A stretch of 64,000 nucleotides of DNA, from assembly GCA_016713735.1 (NCBI GenBank), contig JADJOP010000017.1, positions 26,855-90,854 of the forward strand, given 5' to 3'. Positions 1 through 8,902 of this stretch are shown piece after piece (within the stretch, counting starts at the first letter, position 1; each line of letters starts with the position of its first letter). A program made the translations under genes and the position numbers. The stretch comes from Bryobacterales bacterium. Lineage in GTDB: Bacteria > Acidobacteriota > Terriglobia > Bryobacterales > Bryobacteraceae. The notes beneath the pieces were generated by a model, which was given only the letters and a program-made list of their open reading frames with translations, was not told the DNA's origin and did no database searches.

Positions 1-45
1 CACCGTTTCCCTCCAGGCTTCTTGAATTAAGGAATCTTACCATTT

Positions 46-1056
46 GTGAACACCGGACCCAATGCTCCCCAATGGACTCGACTGCGCAAGGCGCTGGCGC
101 GCTGGTATGCGGGGGCCAAGCGTGACCTGCCGTGGCGGCGGACAAGCGAGCCGTATCCGGTGTGGGTGAGCGAGATCATGCTGCAGCAGACGCGGGTGGC
201 GGCGGCGCTGCCTTACTATGAGCGGTTCCTGCAACGGTTCCCGACGGTGGAGAGCCTGGCCGAAGCGCCGGAGCAGGAGTTGCTGGCGGTGTGGAGCGGG
301 CTGGGGTATTACTCGCGGGCGCGGAATTTGCAGAAGGCAGCGCGGCAGATTGTCGCGGCGGGAGGGTTCCCGCGCACCTTTGAGGGCCTGCGCGAACTGG
401 CCGGGATTGGCGATTACACGGCGGCGGCGGTGGCGAGCATTAGTTTCGGATTGCCGCATGCGGTGCTGGATGGGAACGTGATGCGCGTGTTGACGCGGCT
501 GTTGGCGGATGGGGGCGATATTCAGTCGCCGAAGACGCGGGCGCGGCTGGCGGCGGTGGCGCAGGAGTTCCTGGACAAGCGCGCGCCCGCCGAGCACAAC
601 CAGGCGGTGATGGAGTTGGGGGCGCTGGTGTGTCTGCCGAGGGAGCCGCAGTGTTTGTTGTGCCCGCTGGCCGCGCAGTGTGTGGCGCGGCTGGAGGGGC
701 GGGCGGCGGGGCTTCCCGTGAAATTGCGGAAACAGAAGAAGGTGGAGGTGGAGTTGGCGTTGTTAGTGGTGGAGCGCGAGGGGCGCGTGCTGGTGTGGCA
801 GCGCGGGGCCGGGGAGGGGCGCATGGCGGGGTTCTGGGAGTTGCCGTCGCGGGAACAGTTGCCGGCGGCGAAGATGCGGGAGGAGGCGGGGAGTTTCCGG
901 CACACGATCACGCATCACCTGCACACGGTTCAGGTGTTTCGCGCGGTGGTGAAGCGGGTTCCGGCAGGCTACCATTGGATGGACCGGAGGCAAATGGGAG
1001 AGATTCCTCTGAGTACGATGGCGCGGAAGGCGTTGCGGGTGGCGGGTGTGGATTAG
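46..1056 (+). CDS. mutY: A/G-specific adenine glycosylase MutY
   Basis: Base-excision repair enzyme that removes adenine mispaired with 8-oxoguanine. A GTG start gives 336 residues, normal for the family. The HhH-GPD core carries SEIMLQQTRV with the catalytic Glu at 43, the hairpin LAGIGDYTA, and the catalytic Asp at 142 in VLDGNV. Cysteines 196, 203, 206 and 212 (C-x6-C-x2-C-x5-C) form the [4Fe-4S] loop. The last ~110 residues match the NUDIX-like domain that reads 8-oxoG. It is intact, which is worth noting in a window with many broken frames. The next gene begins 81 bases downstream and is unrelated. Confidence 0.96.
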   Translation: MNTGPNAPQWTRLRKALARWYAGAKRDLPWRRTSEPYPVWVSEIMLQQTRVAAALPYYERFLQRFPTVESLAEAPEQELLAVWSGLGYYSRARNLQKAARQIVAAGGFPRTFEGLRELAGIGDYTAAAVASISFGLPHAVLDGNVMRVLTRLLADGGDIQSPKTRARLAAVAQEFLDKRAPAEHNQAVMELGALVCLPREPQCLLCPLAAQCVARLEGRAAGLPVKLRKQKKVEVELALLVVEREGRVLVWQRGAGEGRMAGFWELPSREQLPAAKMREEAGSFRHTITHHLHTVQVFRAVVKRVPAGYHWMDRRQMGEIPLSTMARKALRVAGVD

Positions 1057-1137
1057 GGTGCGTTGAGAATGTGCCAAATTTACACTTTTGCCTAGATTTA
1101 TTGAGTAAACTGGCGGAAAGGTTGGGTTGATATCAGA

Positions 1138-2499
1138 ATGAGCATTCCTCACAACGCGAGACTTGTATTTTGGGGCCGGGTGGCGGCGATTGCCGCCGTG
1201 GTTCCGATCATGATTTTGGGCTTCGCTGGTGGTCCGGACCCGCGGCACACGGGCGCGCCGGGCGACCAAACCTGCGCGGCATCGGGCTGCCATGTGGGCG
1301 CGGGCAATCCGACGGCTGGCAGCGGCGTGGAGATCAGCTTTCCGGGCGGGCTGGTGTACACGCCGGGTGTGAAGCAGACGCTGACGATCCGGGTGACGAG
1401 CACGGCGAACGTCTACGGCTTCCAGGCCACGGCGCGGCTGGCCTCGAACGAGCGCAACGGACAGGCTGGCGATTTCGCGGCGACCGACGCGCGGGTGCAG
1501 ATCCTGTGTGAAGACGGGCGGCCGAAGACGTCGAGCCAGGCATGCCGCGCGGAGACGCCGGTGCAGTTCGCCGAGCACACGCTGGCCAGCAGCAACAGTA
1601 CGTGGACTGTGGACTGGACGCCGCCGGCGACCAACGTGGGCGACATCAAGTTCTACATCGCGGGTAACGCGGCCAATGGCAACGGCGCCGTGAACGGCGA
1701 TCGCATCTTCACGCGGAACTACACGCTGACGCCGCAGGCGGCCACGAGCGAGCAGCCGCAGATCCGGCAGACGCAGCCGGTGTTGCAGGCGTTCCTGGGT
1801 GGGGCGCGGGTGTCGCCGGGGACCTGGCTGGAGATCTACGGCTCCAATTTCTCCTCGGTGACCAAGGATTGGGGCGGGCTGTTCACGGAGAACGGGACGA
1901 AGGCGCCAACGTCGATCGACGGCGTGAGCGTGAATATCGACGGCAAGCCGGCGACGATGTTCTTCCTGAGCCCGACGCAGATCAACGTGCAGGCGCCGGA
2001 CACGATCGGGTTGGGCACGGTGCAGGTGGAAGTGGTGACGCCGGCGGGCCGCGTGACCACGACGGCGACCTCGACGGCCGTTTCGCCGGCGATGCTGACA
2101 ACTCCGGCGTTCAACATTGGCGGCAAGCAGTACATTGCCGCGCTCCACCAGGGCAGTCCGGTGACGTTTGTCGGTCCGGCGAACCTGATTCAGGGCGCTA
2201 ATTTCCGGCCGGCCAAGCCGGGCGACGTGGTGACGGTGTACGCGGTGGGCTGCGGCGTGACTGAACCGGCGAGCCCGTCGGGCTTGGTGGTTTCGGCGCT
2301 GCGGACGCCCAAAGCCGCGCCGCGAGTGACCATCGGGCAGGCGCAGGCGAACGTGGCGATTGCAATGTCGCCGGGTTCGATCGGCCTGTGCCAGCTCAAC
2401 GTGACGATTCCGAATACGTCGAATGGCGATAACCCGATCGAGTTCACGCTCGACGGCTCGCCGACCGGGCAGGGACTGCAAATCACAGTCCAGCAGTAA
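1138..2499 (+). CDS. secreted protein, choice-of-anchor V-like N-terminus and TIGR03437 C-terminus
   Basis: 453 residues with an N-terminal signal or anchor segment (about 12-30). Next comes a GAPGD-type stretch holding Cys46-x4-Cys51-His52, a spaced variant of a c-type haem motif. A beta-sandwich of about 130 residues follows, with the phrase YTPGVKQTLTIRV; it resembles the Reeler/choice-of-anchor V family. Residues ~215-453 are a TIGR03437 domain, recognisable by INVQAPDTIGLG, the GVTEPA block and the GSIGLCQLNVTIP block. It is a tandem paralog of the gene at 2572. Whether haem is bound is unknown; the function is unassigned. Export across the inner membrane is inferred from the N-terminus. 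Confidence 0.8.
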   Translation: MSIPHNARLVFWGRVAAIAAVVPIMILGFAGGPDPRHTGAPGDQTCAASGCHVGAGNPTAGSGVEISFPGGLVYTPGVKQTLTIRVTSTANVYGFQATARLASNERNGQAGDFAATDARVQILCEDGRPKTSSQACRAETPVQFAEHTLASSNSTWTVDWTPPATNVGDIKFYIAGNAANGNGAVNGDRIFTRNYTLTPQAATSEQPQIRQTQPVLQAFLGGARVSPGTWLEIYGSNFSSVTKDWGGLFTENGTKAPTSIDGVSVNIDGKPATMFFLSPTQINVQAPDTIGLGTVQVEVVTPAGRVTTTATSTAVSPAMLTTPAFNIGGKQYIAALHQGSPVTFVGPANLIQGANFRPAKPGDVVTVYAVGCGVTEPASPSGLVVSALRTPKAAPRVTIGQAQANVAIAMSPGSIGLCQLNVTIPNTSNGDNPIEFTLDGSPTGQGLQITVQQ

Positions 2500-2514
2500 C
2501 CACGCAATCACTTG

Positions 2515-2537
2515 ACCCGGCTCTCGGAGGGCCGGGT
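2515..2537. terminator. hairpin between the two paralogs
   Basis: ACCCGGC (2515-2521) and GCCGGGT (2531-2537) form a perfect 7-bp stem around a 9-base loop, 15 bases after the stop of the upstream gene. There is no T-run, so it may be an attenuator or an mRNA-stabilising hairpin and not a true terminator. Confidence 0.5.
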
Positions 2538-2571
2538 TCACTCAAACTCGTAAAGGGGAGGGGCCTCCACT

Positions 2572-3957
2572 ATGATTCACCGTCTGGGACGGACATTACT
2601 CGTGTGCTCGCTGGCGGCAATGCCGGCGCTGATTTATGGATTCGCCAACGGTCCCGTGCCGGGGCGAACCGGGGCGGCGGCCGATGGCGGATTAAGCTGC
2701 ACGGCGTGCCACCGCATCAATTCGCTTGCGCCCACGGGCGGAGCGACGGCCAACATGGACCCGCGCGGCAGCTTTCGCATTGAAGCCGGGCCCTATGCGC
2801 CGGGTGTGAAGCAGACGATTCGCGTCGTGCTGACGCACCCGGAAGCGGCGCGGTGGGGCTTCCAACTGACGGCGCGGCTGGTGTCGGATGAGACCAAGCC
2901 GGCCGGTAAGTTCACACCCGCCGACGGGCTGCGCCTGGTGTGCGGCGGCGGCGCGCCGGAGGGCAACTGCGGTGCGAATCCGGAGTTTGTCGACCACAGC
3001 CTGCCGACCACCTTCGCCGGACAGAGCGGGGGCGCTTCGTGGACGATTGAATGGACGCCCCCGGCAACGGGCTCGGGCGAGGTGGTGTTCTATGCCGCCG
3101 GCAACGCGGCCAACAACAACCTCATTAACACGGGCGACTTCATCTACACGACGAACAAGAAGATCGCCGAGGCCGCGCCGTGCAACCTGACGTCGACGCC
3201 CACGGTGACGACGGTGTTGAACGGGGCCAGCTTCCGCAACTCGGGCTTCGCGCTGAACACGATGCTCTCCCTCGGCGGCTCGGGCTTCCAGGCGCCGGGC
3301 ACGAGCAAGACGGCATCGGCCACCGACATCGTCGGCAACAAGTTCCCGACCGCGCTTTCCTGCGTGGCCGTGGAGATTGACGGCAAGCAGGCGCCGATCA
3401 CATACGTCGATGCGAGCCAGATCAACGTGCAGGCTCCGACGACGGTGGCCTTGGGTGACGTGGCGGTGCGGGTGATTCTCAATCCAGGCACTTCGAACGA
3501 GCGGCGCAGCGCGGCGTTCACCATCAAGATGGACGATGTGGCCCCGGCGCTGTTCCGCTTCCTGCCGACGCCGTGCGTGGCGGCCATCTTCCCCAACACG
3601 GGCGTGCTGGCGGCCGATCCGGCGCTGGTGCCGAACTCGGTGAAGCCGAAGGTGGGCGAAATTGTGAGCATCTTCGCCACCGGGCTGGGTGTGACCGAGC
3701 CGGTGTACCAGGCGGGCGAAATCACGCCAGGCAACGTGGCGCCGAGAGCGCGCGACCAGGTGCAGGTGGAGTTCAACGGCGTGATGATGAATGCCTCCGA
3801 CATCCTGTATGTGGGGTTGACGCCGGGCTCGATCACCGGGTTGTGGCAGATCAACCTGCGCGTTCCGACGACGGCCACGCCGGGCCGGGATAACCCGATT
3901 GTGCTACGGATGGGCAGTTTGACGTCGCAGCCGGGCGTGTTCCTGCCGATTCAGTAG
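2572..3957 (+). CDS. secreted protein, choice-of-anchor V-like with CxxCH, TIGR03437 C-terminus
   Basis: 461 residues, a paralog of the preceding gene with the same order: signal segment (1-24), a cysteine motif, a beta-sandwich with PGVKQTIRVVL, and a C-terminal TIGR03437 domain. The cysteine motif is canonical here: Cys43-x2-Cys46-His47 (CTACH), as in the CTACH/CTQCH segment of choice-of-anchor V proteins in Bacteroidota. A GGGGAGGGG Shine-Dalgarno stretch precedes the ATG. The C-terminus ends in a hydrophobic strand, FLPIQ. Function is unknown. Exported location is inferred from the signal peptide. Confidence 0.8.
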   Translation: MIHRLGRTLLVCSLAAMPALIYGFANGPVPGRTGAAADGGLSCTACHRINSLAPTGGATANMDPRGSFRIEAGPYAPGVKQTIRVVLTHPEAARWGFQLTARLVSDETKPAGKFTPADGLRLVCGGGAPEGNCGANPEFVDHSLPTTFAGQSGGASWTIEWTPPATGSGEVVFYAAGNAANNNLINTGDFIYTTNKKIAEAAPCNLTSTPTVTTVLNGASFRNSGFALNTMLSLGGSGFQAPGTSKTASATDIVGNKFPTALSCVAVEIDGKQAPITYVDASQINVQAPTTVALGDVAVRVILNPGTSNERRSAAFTIKMDDVAPALFRFLPTPCVAAIFPNTGVLAADPALVPNSVKPKVGEIVSIFATGLGVTEPVYQAGEITPGNVAPRARDQVQVEFNGVMMNASDILYVGLTPGSITGLWQINLRVPTTATPGRDNPIVLRMGSLTSQPGVFLPIQ

Positions 3958-3977
3958 CGGCAGGAGGCCTGGCAGCG

Positions 3978-4015
3978 ACGCGGGGCGGCGGCATGGGGAG
4001 TCCGCCGCCCCGCGT
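3978..4015 (+). terminator. strong intrinsic hairpin after the paralog pair
   Basis: A perfect 14-bp GC-rich stem: bases 3978-3991 pair with 4002-4015 around a 10-base loop, starting 21 bases after the stop codon at 3957. A T-rich but interrupted stretch follows (GTGCGTTTGTG). It is the probable end of the transcript for the two paralogs. Confidence 0.75.
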
Positions 4016-4118
4016 AGTGCGTTTGTGGGACGTTTGTAAGACGCTGGTTTTACACACTTTTGTGTATTCGCCTGGGGCGGGGAGCTTTAGAATAGGAGTC
4101 GGGTAGAGCGTCATCGAT

Positions 4119-4970
4119 TTGCCTACACGACGGCTTGCTTTCGCCGTTTGGTCCGTAGCGTTGTGGTTCGGCAGCGCGGTGGAACTGGCGGCGGTTGCGC
4201 CGGCCTACACGGCATCCAGCATTGTGCATGCGGCCTCGGGAGTGTCGTCGGTGCTCGTTCCGAACGGGCTGGCGACGCTGTACGGGACCAATCTGTCCGC
4301 AACCACGGCGACGTTGAGCACGGCGGATGTGCGCAACGGAGCGCTGCCTGTATCGCTGCCGTCGACAGGGGTACGGGTGACGGTGAACGGCCTGCTGGCG
4401 CATCTTTTGTACGTCTCGCCGACGCAGGTGAATTTTCTCGTGCCGAGCCTGGTGCAGCCGGGCGTGGCGACAGTGGAGTTGATCCGGACGGGGCTGACGG
4501 GGGGAGCGGTGCGGGTGTTGGTGGCGGCGGCGGCGCCGGGGTTGTTTGTGACCAAACCGGGGGTGGCGGTGGCGACCAGGGCCGATGGGCGGTTGATCAC
4601 GGAAGCCGCGCCGGCGGCGGCGGGCGAGGTGGTGGTGCTCTACGCGACAGGATTGGGCGAGACGGTGCCGAGGACCGAGTATGGGCGGGTGGCGGTGGGG
4701 GCGGCCTGGGTGAGCAACCGCGAGCGGTTTGGAGTGATTGTGGACGGGCGGACGGTGGAAGGCAGCGTGTTCTACGCGGGGGTGACGCCGGGGTTTGCGG
4801 GGCTCTACCAGGTGAACCTGCAACTGCCGGAATGGACGGGGCCGAACCCGGAGATCCGGCTGATGTGCGGGGATGCGGTGAGTCCGGTGGGGGTGCGGCT
4901 GCCGGTGGCGGCGCGGGGGGAGAACGCGGCGGCGGGAACCGGGGCGGCGGCGGTTGCGTCCACACAGTAG
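4119..4970 (+). CDS. secreted TIGR03437-only protein
   Basis: 283 residues from a TTG start; no ATG start upstream is plausible. Residues 1-28 look like a signal peptide. Nearly all of the rest is one TIGR03437 domain: PTQVNFLVPSLVQPG, then the VVVLYATGLGETVPR block and the GFAGLYQVNLQLP block. Unlike its relatives it has no recognisable N-terminal partner domain. The tail LPVAARGEN continues ~16 Ala/Gly-rich residues past the usual end. Promoter-like DNA about 65 bases upstream (TTTACACACTTTTG) resembles that of the gene at 1138. Confidence 0.7.
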   Translation: MPTRRLAFAVWSVALWFGSAVELAAVAPAYTASSIVHAASGVSSVLVPNGLATLYGTNLSATTATLSTADVRNGALPVSLPSTGVRVTVNGLLAHLLYVSPTQVNFLVPSLVQPGVATVELIRTGLTGGAVRVLVAAAAPGLFVTKPGVAVATRADGRLITEAAPAAAGEVVVLYATGLGETVPRTEYGRVAVGAAWVSNRERFGVIVDGRTVEGSVFYAGVTPGFAGLYQVNLQLPEWTGPNPEIRLMCGDAVSPVGVRLPVAARGENAAAGTGAAAVASTQ

Positions 4971-4989
4971 AATCAAAAGCGAGGTGTCT

Positions 4990-5775
4990 ATGCAGGCGCG
5001 CGTCCCGTTACTGCTGGTGGTGTCGTGTCTTTTGCCGGCGCAAGAGCCGGCCAACCCGCCGGCTGAGGAATCGGCTGTTCGTGTGGAGCAAGGCACGCGC
5101 GTGCCGCTGAGTCTCATTAACAGCATCAGCACGAAGCATGCGGCCGAGGGCGACCGGGTGTATCTGGAGAGCGTCTTTCCGATTCTGGTGGGCGGGCGGA
5201 TCGCCATTCCGCCGGGCAGCTACGTGATGGGCACGGTGACGCAGGTGAAACGGCCGGGGCGGATGAAGGGTCGCGGCGAGTTATTTGTGCGCTTCGATTC
5301 GCTGACGCTGCCCAACGGGGTGACGCGCGATTTCCGGGGCCGTATTGAGACGCTGGACGGGCGTTCGACGGAGCGGCTGGACAAGACGGAAGGCAAGATC
5401 GAGAGCGATTCCAATAAGGGCGGCGACGCGCGCACGGTGGGCGAGGCGGCGGCGGCGGGCACGAGCATTGGGGCGATTGCCGGAGCGGCGGCGGGGCGGA
5501 CGGGCATGGGGGTCGGCATTGGAGCCGCGGCGGGGGCCACGGCGGGGTTGATCGGCGTGCTGCTGACGCGCGGGCCGGACGCGGTGTTGGCCAAGGGCAC
5601 GACGCTGGAGATGGTTCTCGACCGGGAGTTGCGGTTTGCGCCGGAGGAGTTGGATTTCAGCGGTGCGACGATGAAGCGTGCGCCGGCGGACGGCGGGGGG
5701 CCGTTGCAACCTCAGCAGAGGCAGGGGTTGCCGCTGCCGGGGTATGGGGGCGTGCGGCGGACGGTGCCGCAGTAG
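4990..5775 (+). CDS. secreted VirB10/TrbI-fold-like protein with a glycine-zipper segment
   Basis: The start is set at the ATG at 4990, just after GCGAGGTG, which also gives a clean signal peptide (MQARVPLLLVVSCLLPAQ). The open frame extends 12 codons further upstream. Residues ~35-125 show the pattern of the VirB10/TrbI C-terminal beta-barrel fold: a G-T-R-V-P-L block, IPPGSYVMGTV, and GRGELFVRFDSLTLPNG. A Gly/Ala-rich glycine-zipper-like stretch (about 150-195) follows, as in membrane-inserting outer-envelope proteins. No secretion-system genes lie nearby, so a role in type IV secretion is not supported. Confidence 0.6.
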   Translation: MQARVPLLLVVSCLLPAQEPANPPAEESAVRVEQGTRVPLSLINSISTKHAAEGDRVYLESVFPILVGGRIAIPPGSYVMGTVTQVKRPGRMKGRGELFVRFDSLTLPNGVTRDFRGRIETLDGRSTERLDKTEGKIESDSNKGGDARTVGEAAAAGTSIGAIAGAAAGRTGMGVGIGAAAGATAGLIGVLLTRGPDAVLAKGTTLEMVLDRELRFAPEELDFSGATMKRAPADGGGPLQPQQRQGLPLPGYGGVRRTVPQ

Positions 5776-5783
5776 GTTTGCAC

Positions 5784-5975
5784 GGGCGTTGAAAAATGCG
5801 GTTGCGGCCCTAATCAGGCTTCCTGTTGCCGTCGATAGTGTGGTCGTAAGGGGAATCGCTGAGCCACTTGGAATCGGGAAGCACTACGGCCGATTTTTGT
5901 GGGCAATCAGGTTTCCAGGAGTGGCGGCTGGGCCGGCGCGGGCCGGGCTAAACGCTGGGGGAGGCGGCTCTTTTT
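5784..5975 (+). ncRNA. candidate structured RNA of unknown class
   Basis: This lies in a 250-base gap between the VirB10-like and GGDEF-like genes. CCTGTTGCC near 5823 can pair with GGCAA-T-CAGG near 5910. Inside that, TAGTG pairs with CACTA and GTGG with CCAC, stacking into one long irregular hairpin. GCGTT near 5787 can close it with AACGC near 5950, and CTTTTT follows at about 5968-5974. The size and single-rod shape recall 6S RNA, but I cannot match a consensus. It may instead be leader sequence of the next gene. Confidence 0.25.
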
Positions 5976-6030
5976 AAGGCCGATGCCCTAATCTTCCCTT
6001 ACAGTTAGGCCGATTAGAAGTGAGACTGTG

Positions 6031-8075
6031 ATGGAACTAGGAACGCTGCAAATTCAGATCTTCGTGAGCCTGGTGGTGGTGCTGGGAACGGCTTTTGTGG
6101 CGTTTCTGTGCGACTTCCTTAAGGGCAACAACGAACAGCTGCGCGAACGCAACATTGAGATGAAGGTGCGGCAGGAAGAGCAGCAGCGGTTTGGGGTGTG
6201 GGAGCCGGCGAAGCTGCTGAAAGGCATCGAAGCGCTGCTCAGGAATACGCCCGCGTTGCAGCATGGCGCTCCGCCGGTGGTGGCGCCCGTGGAAGCACCG
6301 CTGGAGCCGGCGCAGTCGCCGAGTTGGGAACAGCCGGCCGAGCCGGCGGCGGCGAAAGGGGCGACCTGGGCGAGCAAAGAGGAATTGGAGAAGCTGGCCG
6401 AACGGGCGGCTCGCATTCGCGAGCGGCACGAATCACGCAAGGCGGCTGAGGAAACGAGCGAGGCCGAAGCGATGACGCCGACGGTGTTGCCGGTGGCGCT
6501 GGCCAGCCTCGGCGGGATTGCGGAGGCGGTGGCAGCAACAGAAGCGGAAGCCGCGCCGGAGCAGGCGGAAGCCGCGCTGGCGGCGGCCGAGACACCACCG
6601 CTGGGGGCGGAGACAGAGGGCGTAGAACAGGAACCGCAGGCAGCCTCCGCGCAATCGGAGGCTGGTGGCGTTCTGGAGTGGGTGACGACTGAGAGTGTGA
6701 CGGCCGAGGCGGCGGTGGAGGCCGAATCCGTAGCGGTCGAGGCCGAACCAGTGGCGATGGAAACCGAATCCGTAGCGGTCGAGGCCGAACCGGTGGGGGT
6801 GGAAGCCGAACCGGGGCGGTCGAGGCCGAAGGGTGTTGAGCCGGAGGCTCCGTCCCTGGAAGCGGAGGCGCCCGCAGTCGAGGCCGAAGCGCAGGCCCCA
6901 GAGCCGGAAGCGCCGGCGAGGGAGGCCGAGGCGGACGGTTCCATGGAGTGGGCGGGCGAGCCTGTGGCCGGGTTGCAGATGGCCCTGCCGCATGAGATCC
7001 CGCAGGTGGCCGAGCCGCAGTTGGCCGAGTTGGAGCGCGTGGACGAGGAAGCGATTCTCGCGGCGCAGGAAACGCCGCGGCTGCCGGAAGGGGAGTTGCC
7101 GCTGACGCCGATCGAGGCCATGCCGGTAGAGGCCGTCGAGGATGTGGTGGAGTTGGATGCGGCCGAGCCGGCTGTGGTCGAGGTGGTTGAGGACGAGCCG
7201 GTGGTTGAGGCGGAGGCCGAGCCGGTGGCGGGCGGCGGAGAGCGTGGAGCGAGGCCAGGCGGAGGGGGAGCGAGCCGCGGAGTTCCTGCGCGTGCGCGTG
7301 CTGCCCATCGACCAGCCGGTGAAAGAAGAAGCGGAAGAGGTTTCCGGGGCGGCGTTGGAAGTGGACGGCAGGAAGCTGATCGCCGCGCCGGAATCGCAAG
7401 CGCGGAGTTGGAAGTGGAAGCTGGCAGGAGTTGGAAACGATCCAACCGGCTGGGGAGACTGAGGCCCCGCACACTGAGGCCGCGCACACCGAGGCCGCGC
7501 ACACCGAGGCCACGGAGCTCACCGTGGCGCCGGTGGCCGAAGACGCCACGGAGCCGGCCGCCGAGATCACCTCGCTGCATGAGTCGCTGGCCAAGGAAGA
7601 GCCGGGGTTGCCGGCCGGTTTGCACGATGTGACGCTGCTGCGCGAACGGATGAAAGCCAACCTGGACTTCGAGGGCGTGGCGGTGTCGATTGGGATCAAC
7701 GACTACGACGCGCTGCGGCAGAAGCTGGACACCTCGGCGGGGGCCGAGTCGATGGCCTCGGTGGAGCGGCTGATCCAGAGCATGCTGAAGGGCTCCGACT
7801 TTGCCTGCCGGTTCCAGGACGACGAGTTCATCCTGCTGTTCCCGGGCGAGGCGGACTCGTCGGCGCAGCGGCGGCTGTTCCAGATCTCCGAGAAGCTGTG
7901 GGACTTCCAACTGCGCTCGCTCGGGCACCACTCGATCATGTTCAGCTGGGGCGGGCTGGAAGTGAAGCGCGATACGCTCTCCGATGCGGTGGCCTCGGCG
8001 CGCGAGCGGATGTTCCAGACCAAGCGCAACCGCACGGGCGCGATCGAGATGCGCAAACGCGTAGTAAACGGCTAG
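6031..8075 (+). CDS. membrane-anchored protein with acidic low-complexity region and degenerate GGDEF domain (frameshifted)
   Basis: One transmembrane helix lies near the start (LVVVLGTAFVAFLCDFL), then a short coiled coil. About 400 residues of Glu/Ala/Val-rich low complexity follow, with repeated AVEAEPV-like units and three HTEAA units near 7467-7510. The C-terminal ~150 residues (from about 7610) look like a diguanylate-cyclase fold, but FQDDEF stands where GGDEF should be, so catalysis is doubtful. The reading frame changes near 7232, 7400 and 7425. The protein text stays sensible through each change, so I read these as indels in one gene. ATG at 6031 is preferred to the GTG just before it. 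Confidence 0.6.
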
Positions 8076-8088
8076 GCGGCCCGAGGCG

Positions 8089-8880
8089 TTAGCGCGGCCC
8101 GCGGCCCTTGCGCTGCGGATTGCGGCTTTCCACGGCCACGCGGAGCGCCACGGGCAGCTTCGTCATCACGGCCACGAAGGCGCGGTAAAACCAGCCGGGG
8201 ATGACGAGCCACTTGCCGCGGTCGAGTGCGGCGAGCGAATCCGCCACCACCGCTTCAGACTTCATCCAGAGCCAGCCGGCGATTGACTTGCGGTCGACGC
8301 CCAGCACATCGTGGAACTCCGAATAGGTGAAACCCGGGCAGAGGGCCTGGACCTGCACGGGCGAGCCCATGTCGCGCAGTTCCAGGTGCAGCCCTTCGGT
8401 GAACACCGTCATCCAGCTCTTGGTGGCGCAGTAGCTCGTGTTGTACGAGCTGCGGCCGAAGGCGGCGACCGAGGCGACGTTGATGATGGCGCCCTGGCGG
8501 CGCGGGATCATCACGTTCAGCGCGGCGTGGGTGAGGCGCATGGTGGCCATCACGTGGAGACGGTGCATCTCTTCCTGCTTGTCGAGGGCGCATTGGTGGA
8601 AGTAACCGCGCGTGCCGAAGCCGGCGTTGTTGACGAGCAGGGTGAGTGAGGGCGTGGCGCTGATGAGAGCGGCGGCGCGCGCCTGGCCTTCCTCGGTGGC
8701 GAGGTCGGCGGCGAGGGTGTCCACCGTGATGCCGTGCTTCTGGCGAAGCTCGGCGGCCAGCGCGTCGAGGCGTTCGGCGCGGCGGGCGATGAGGACGAGC
8801 GAATCGCCGCGGGCAGCGAGGGCACGGGCAAAGGTCTCGCCGATGCCGCTCGATGCTCCGGTGATGATGGCCGTTCCCAC
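8089..8880 (-). CDS. short-chain dehydrogenase/reductase (SDR)
   Basis: 263 residues from a GTG start at 8880; the open frame continues upstream, but those residues overlap the previous gene and are shadow. The classical SDR signature is complete: TGASSGIG cofactor loop at 7-14, LVNNAGFG after strand 4, and a catalytic Ser-Tyr-Lys set in NVASVAAFG and YCATK. NAD(P)(H) is the expected cofactor; the substrate cannot be told. It starts 22 bases after the stop of the YfiT-like gene on the same strand, so the two are probably co-transcribed. Confidence 0.88.
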   Translation of the reverse strand: MGTAIITGASSGIGETFARALAARGDSLVLIARRAERLDALAAELRQKHGITVDTLAADLATEEGQARAAALISATPSLTLLVNNAGFGTRGYFHQCALDKQEEMHRLHVMATMRLTHAALNVMIPRRQGAIINVASVAAFGRSSYNTSYCATKSWMTVFTEGLHLELRDMGSPVQVQALCPGFTYSEFHDVLGVDRKSIAGWLWMKSEAVVADSLAALDRGKWLVIPGWFYRAFVAVMTKLPVALRVAVESRNPQRKGRGPR

Positions 8881-8902
8881 TCTTGCAGTGTAGCCCGCGG
8901 CT

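Noticed and set aside
763..2541. 592-residue minus-strand ORF opposite mutY and the first secreted protein
   Set aside because: Arg/His-rich text with no domain, antisense to two clear genes; an effect of GC-rich codon use.
7465..7512. Short tandem repeats as a CRISPR-like array
   Set aside because: Units of about 15 bases without spacers; they encode HTEAA repeats in frame.
46..8075. Type IV secretion locus suggested by the VirB10-like gene
   Set aside because: Only the fold-like domain is present; none of the ATPases, channel or coupling proteins lie nearby.
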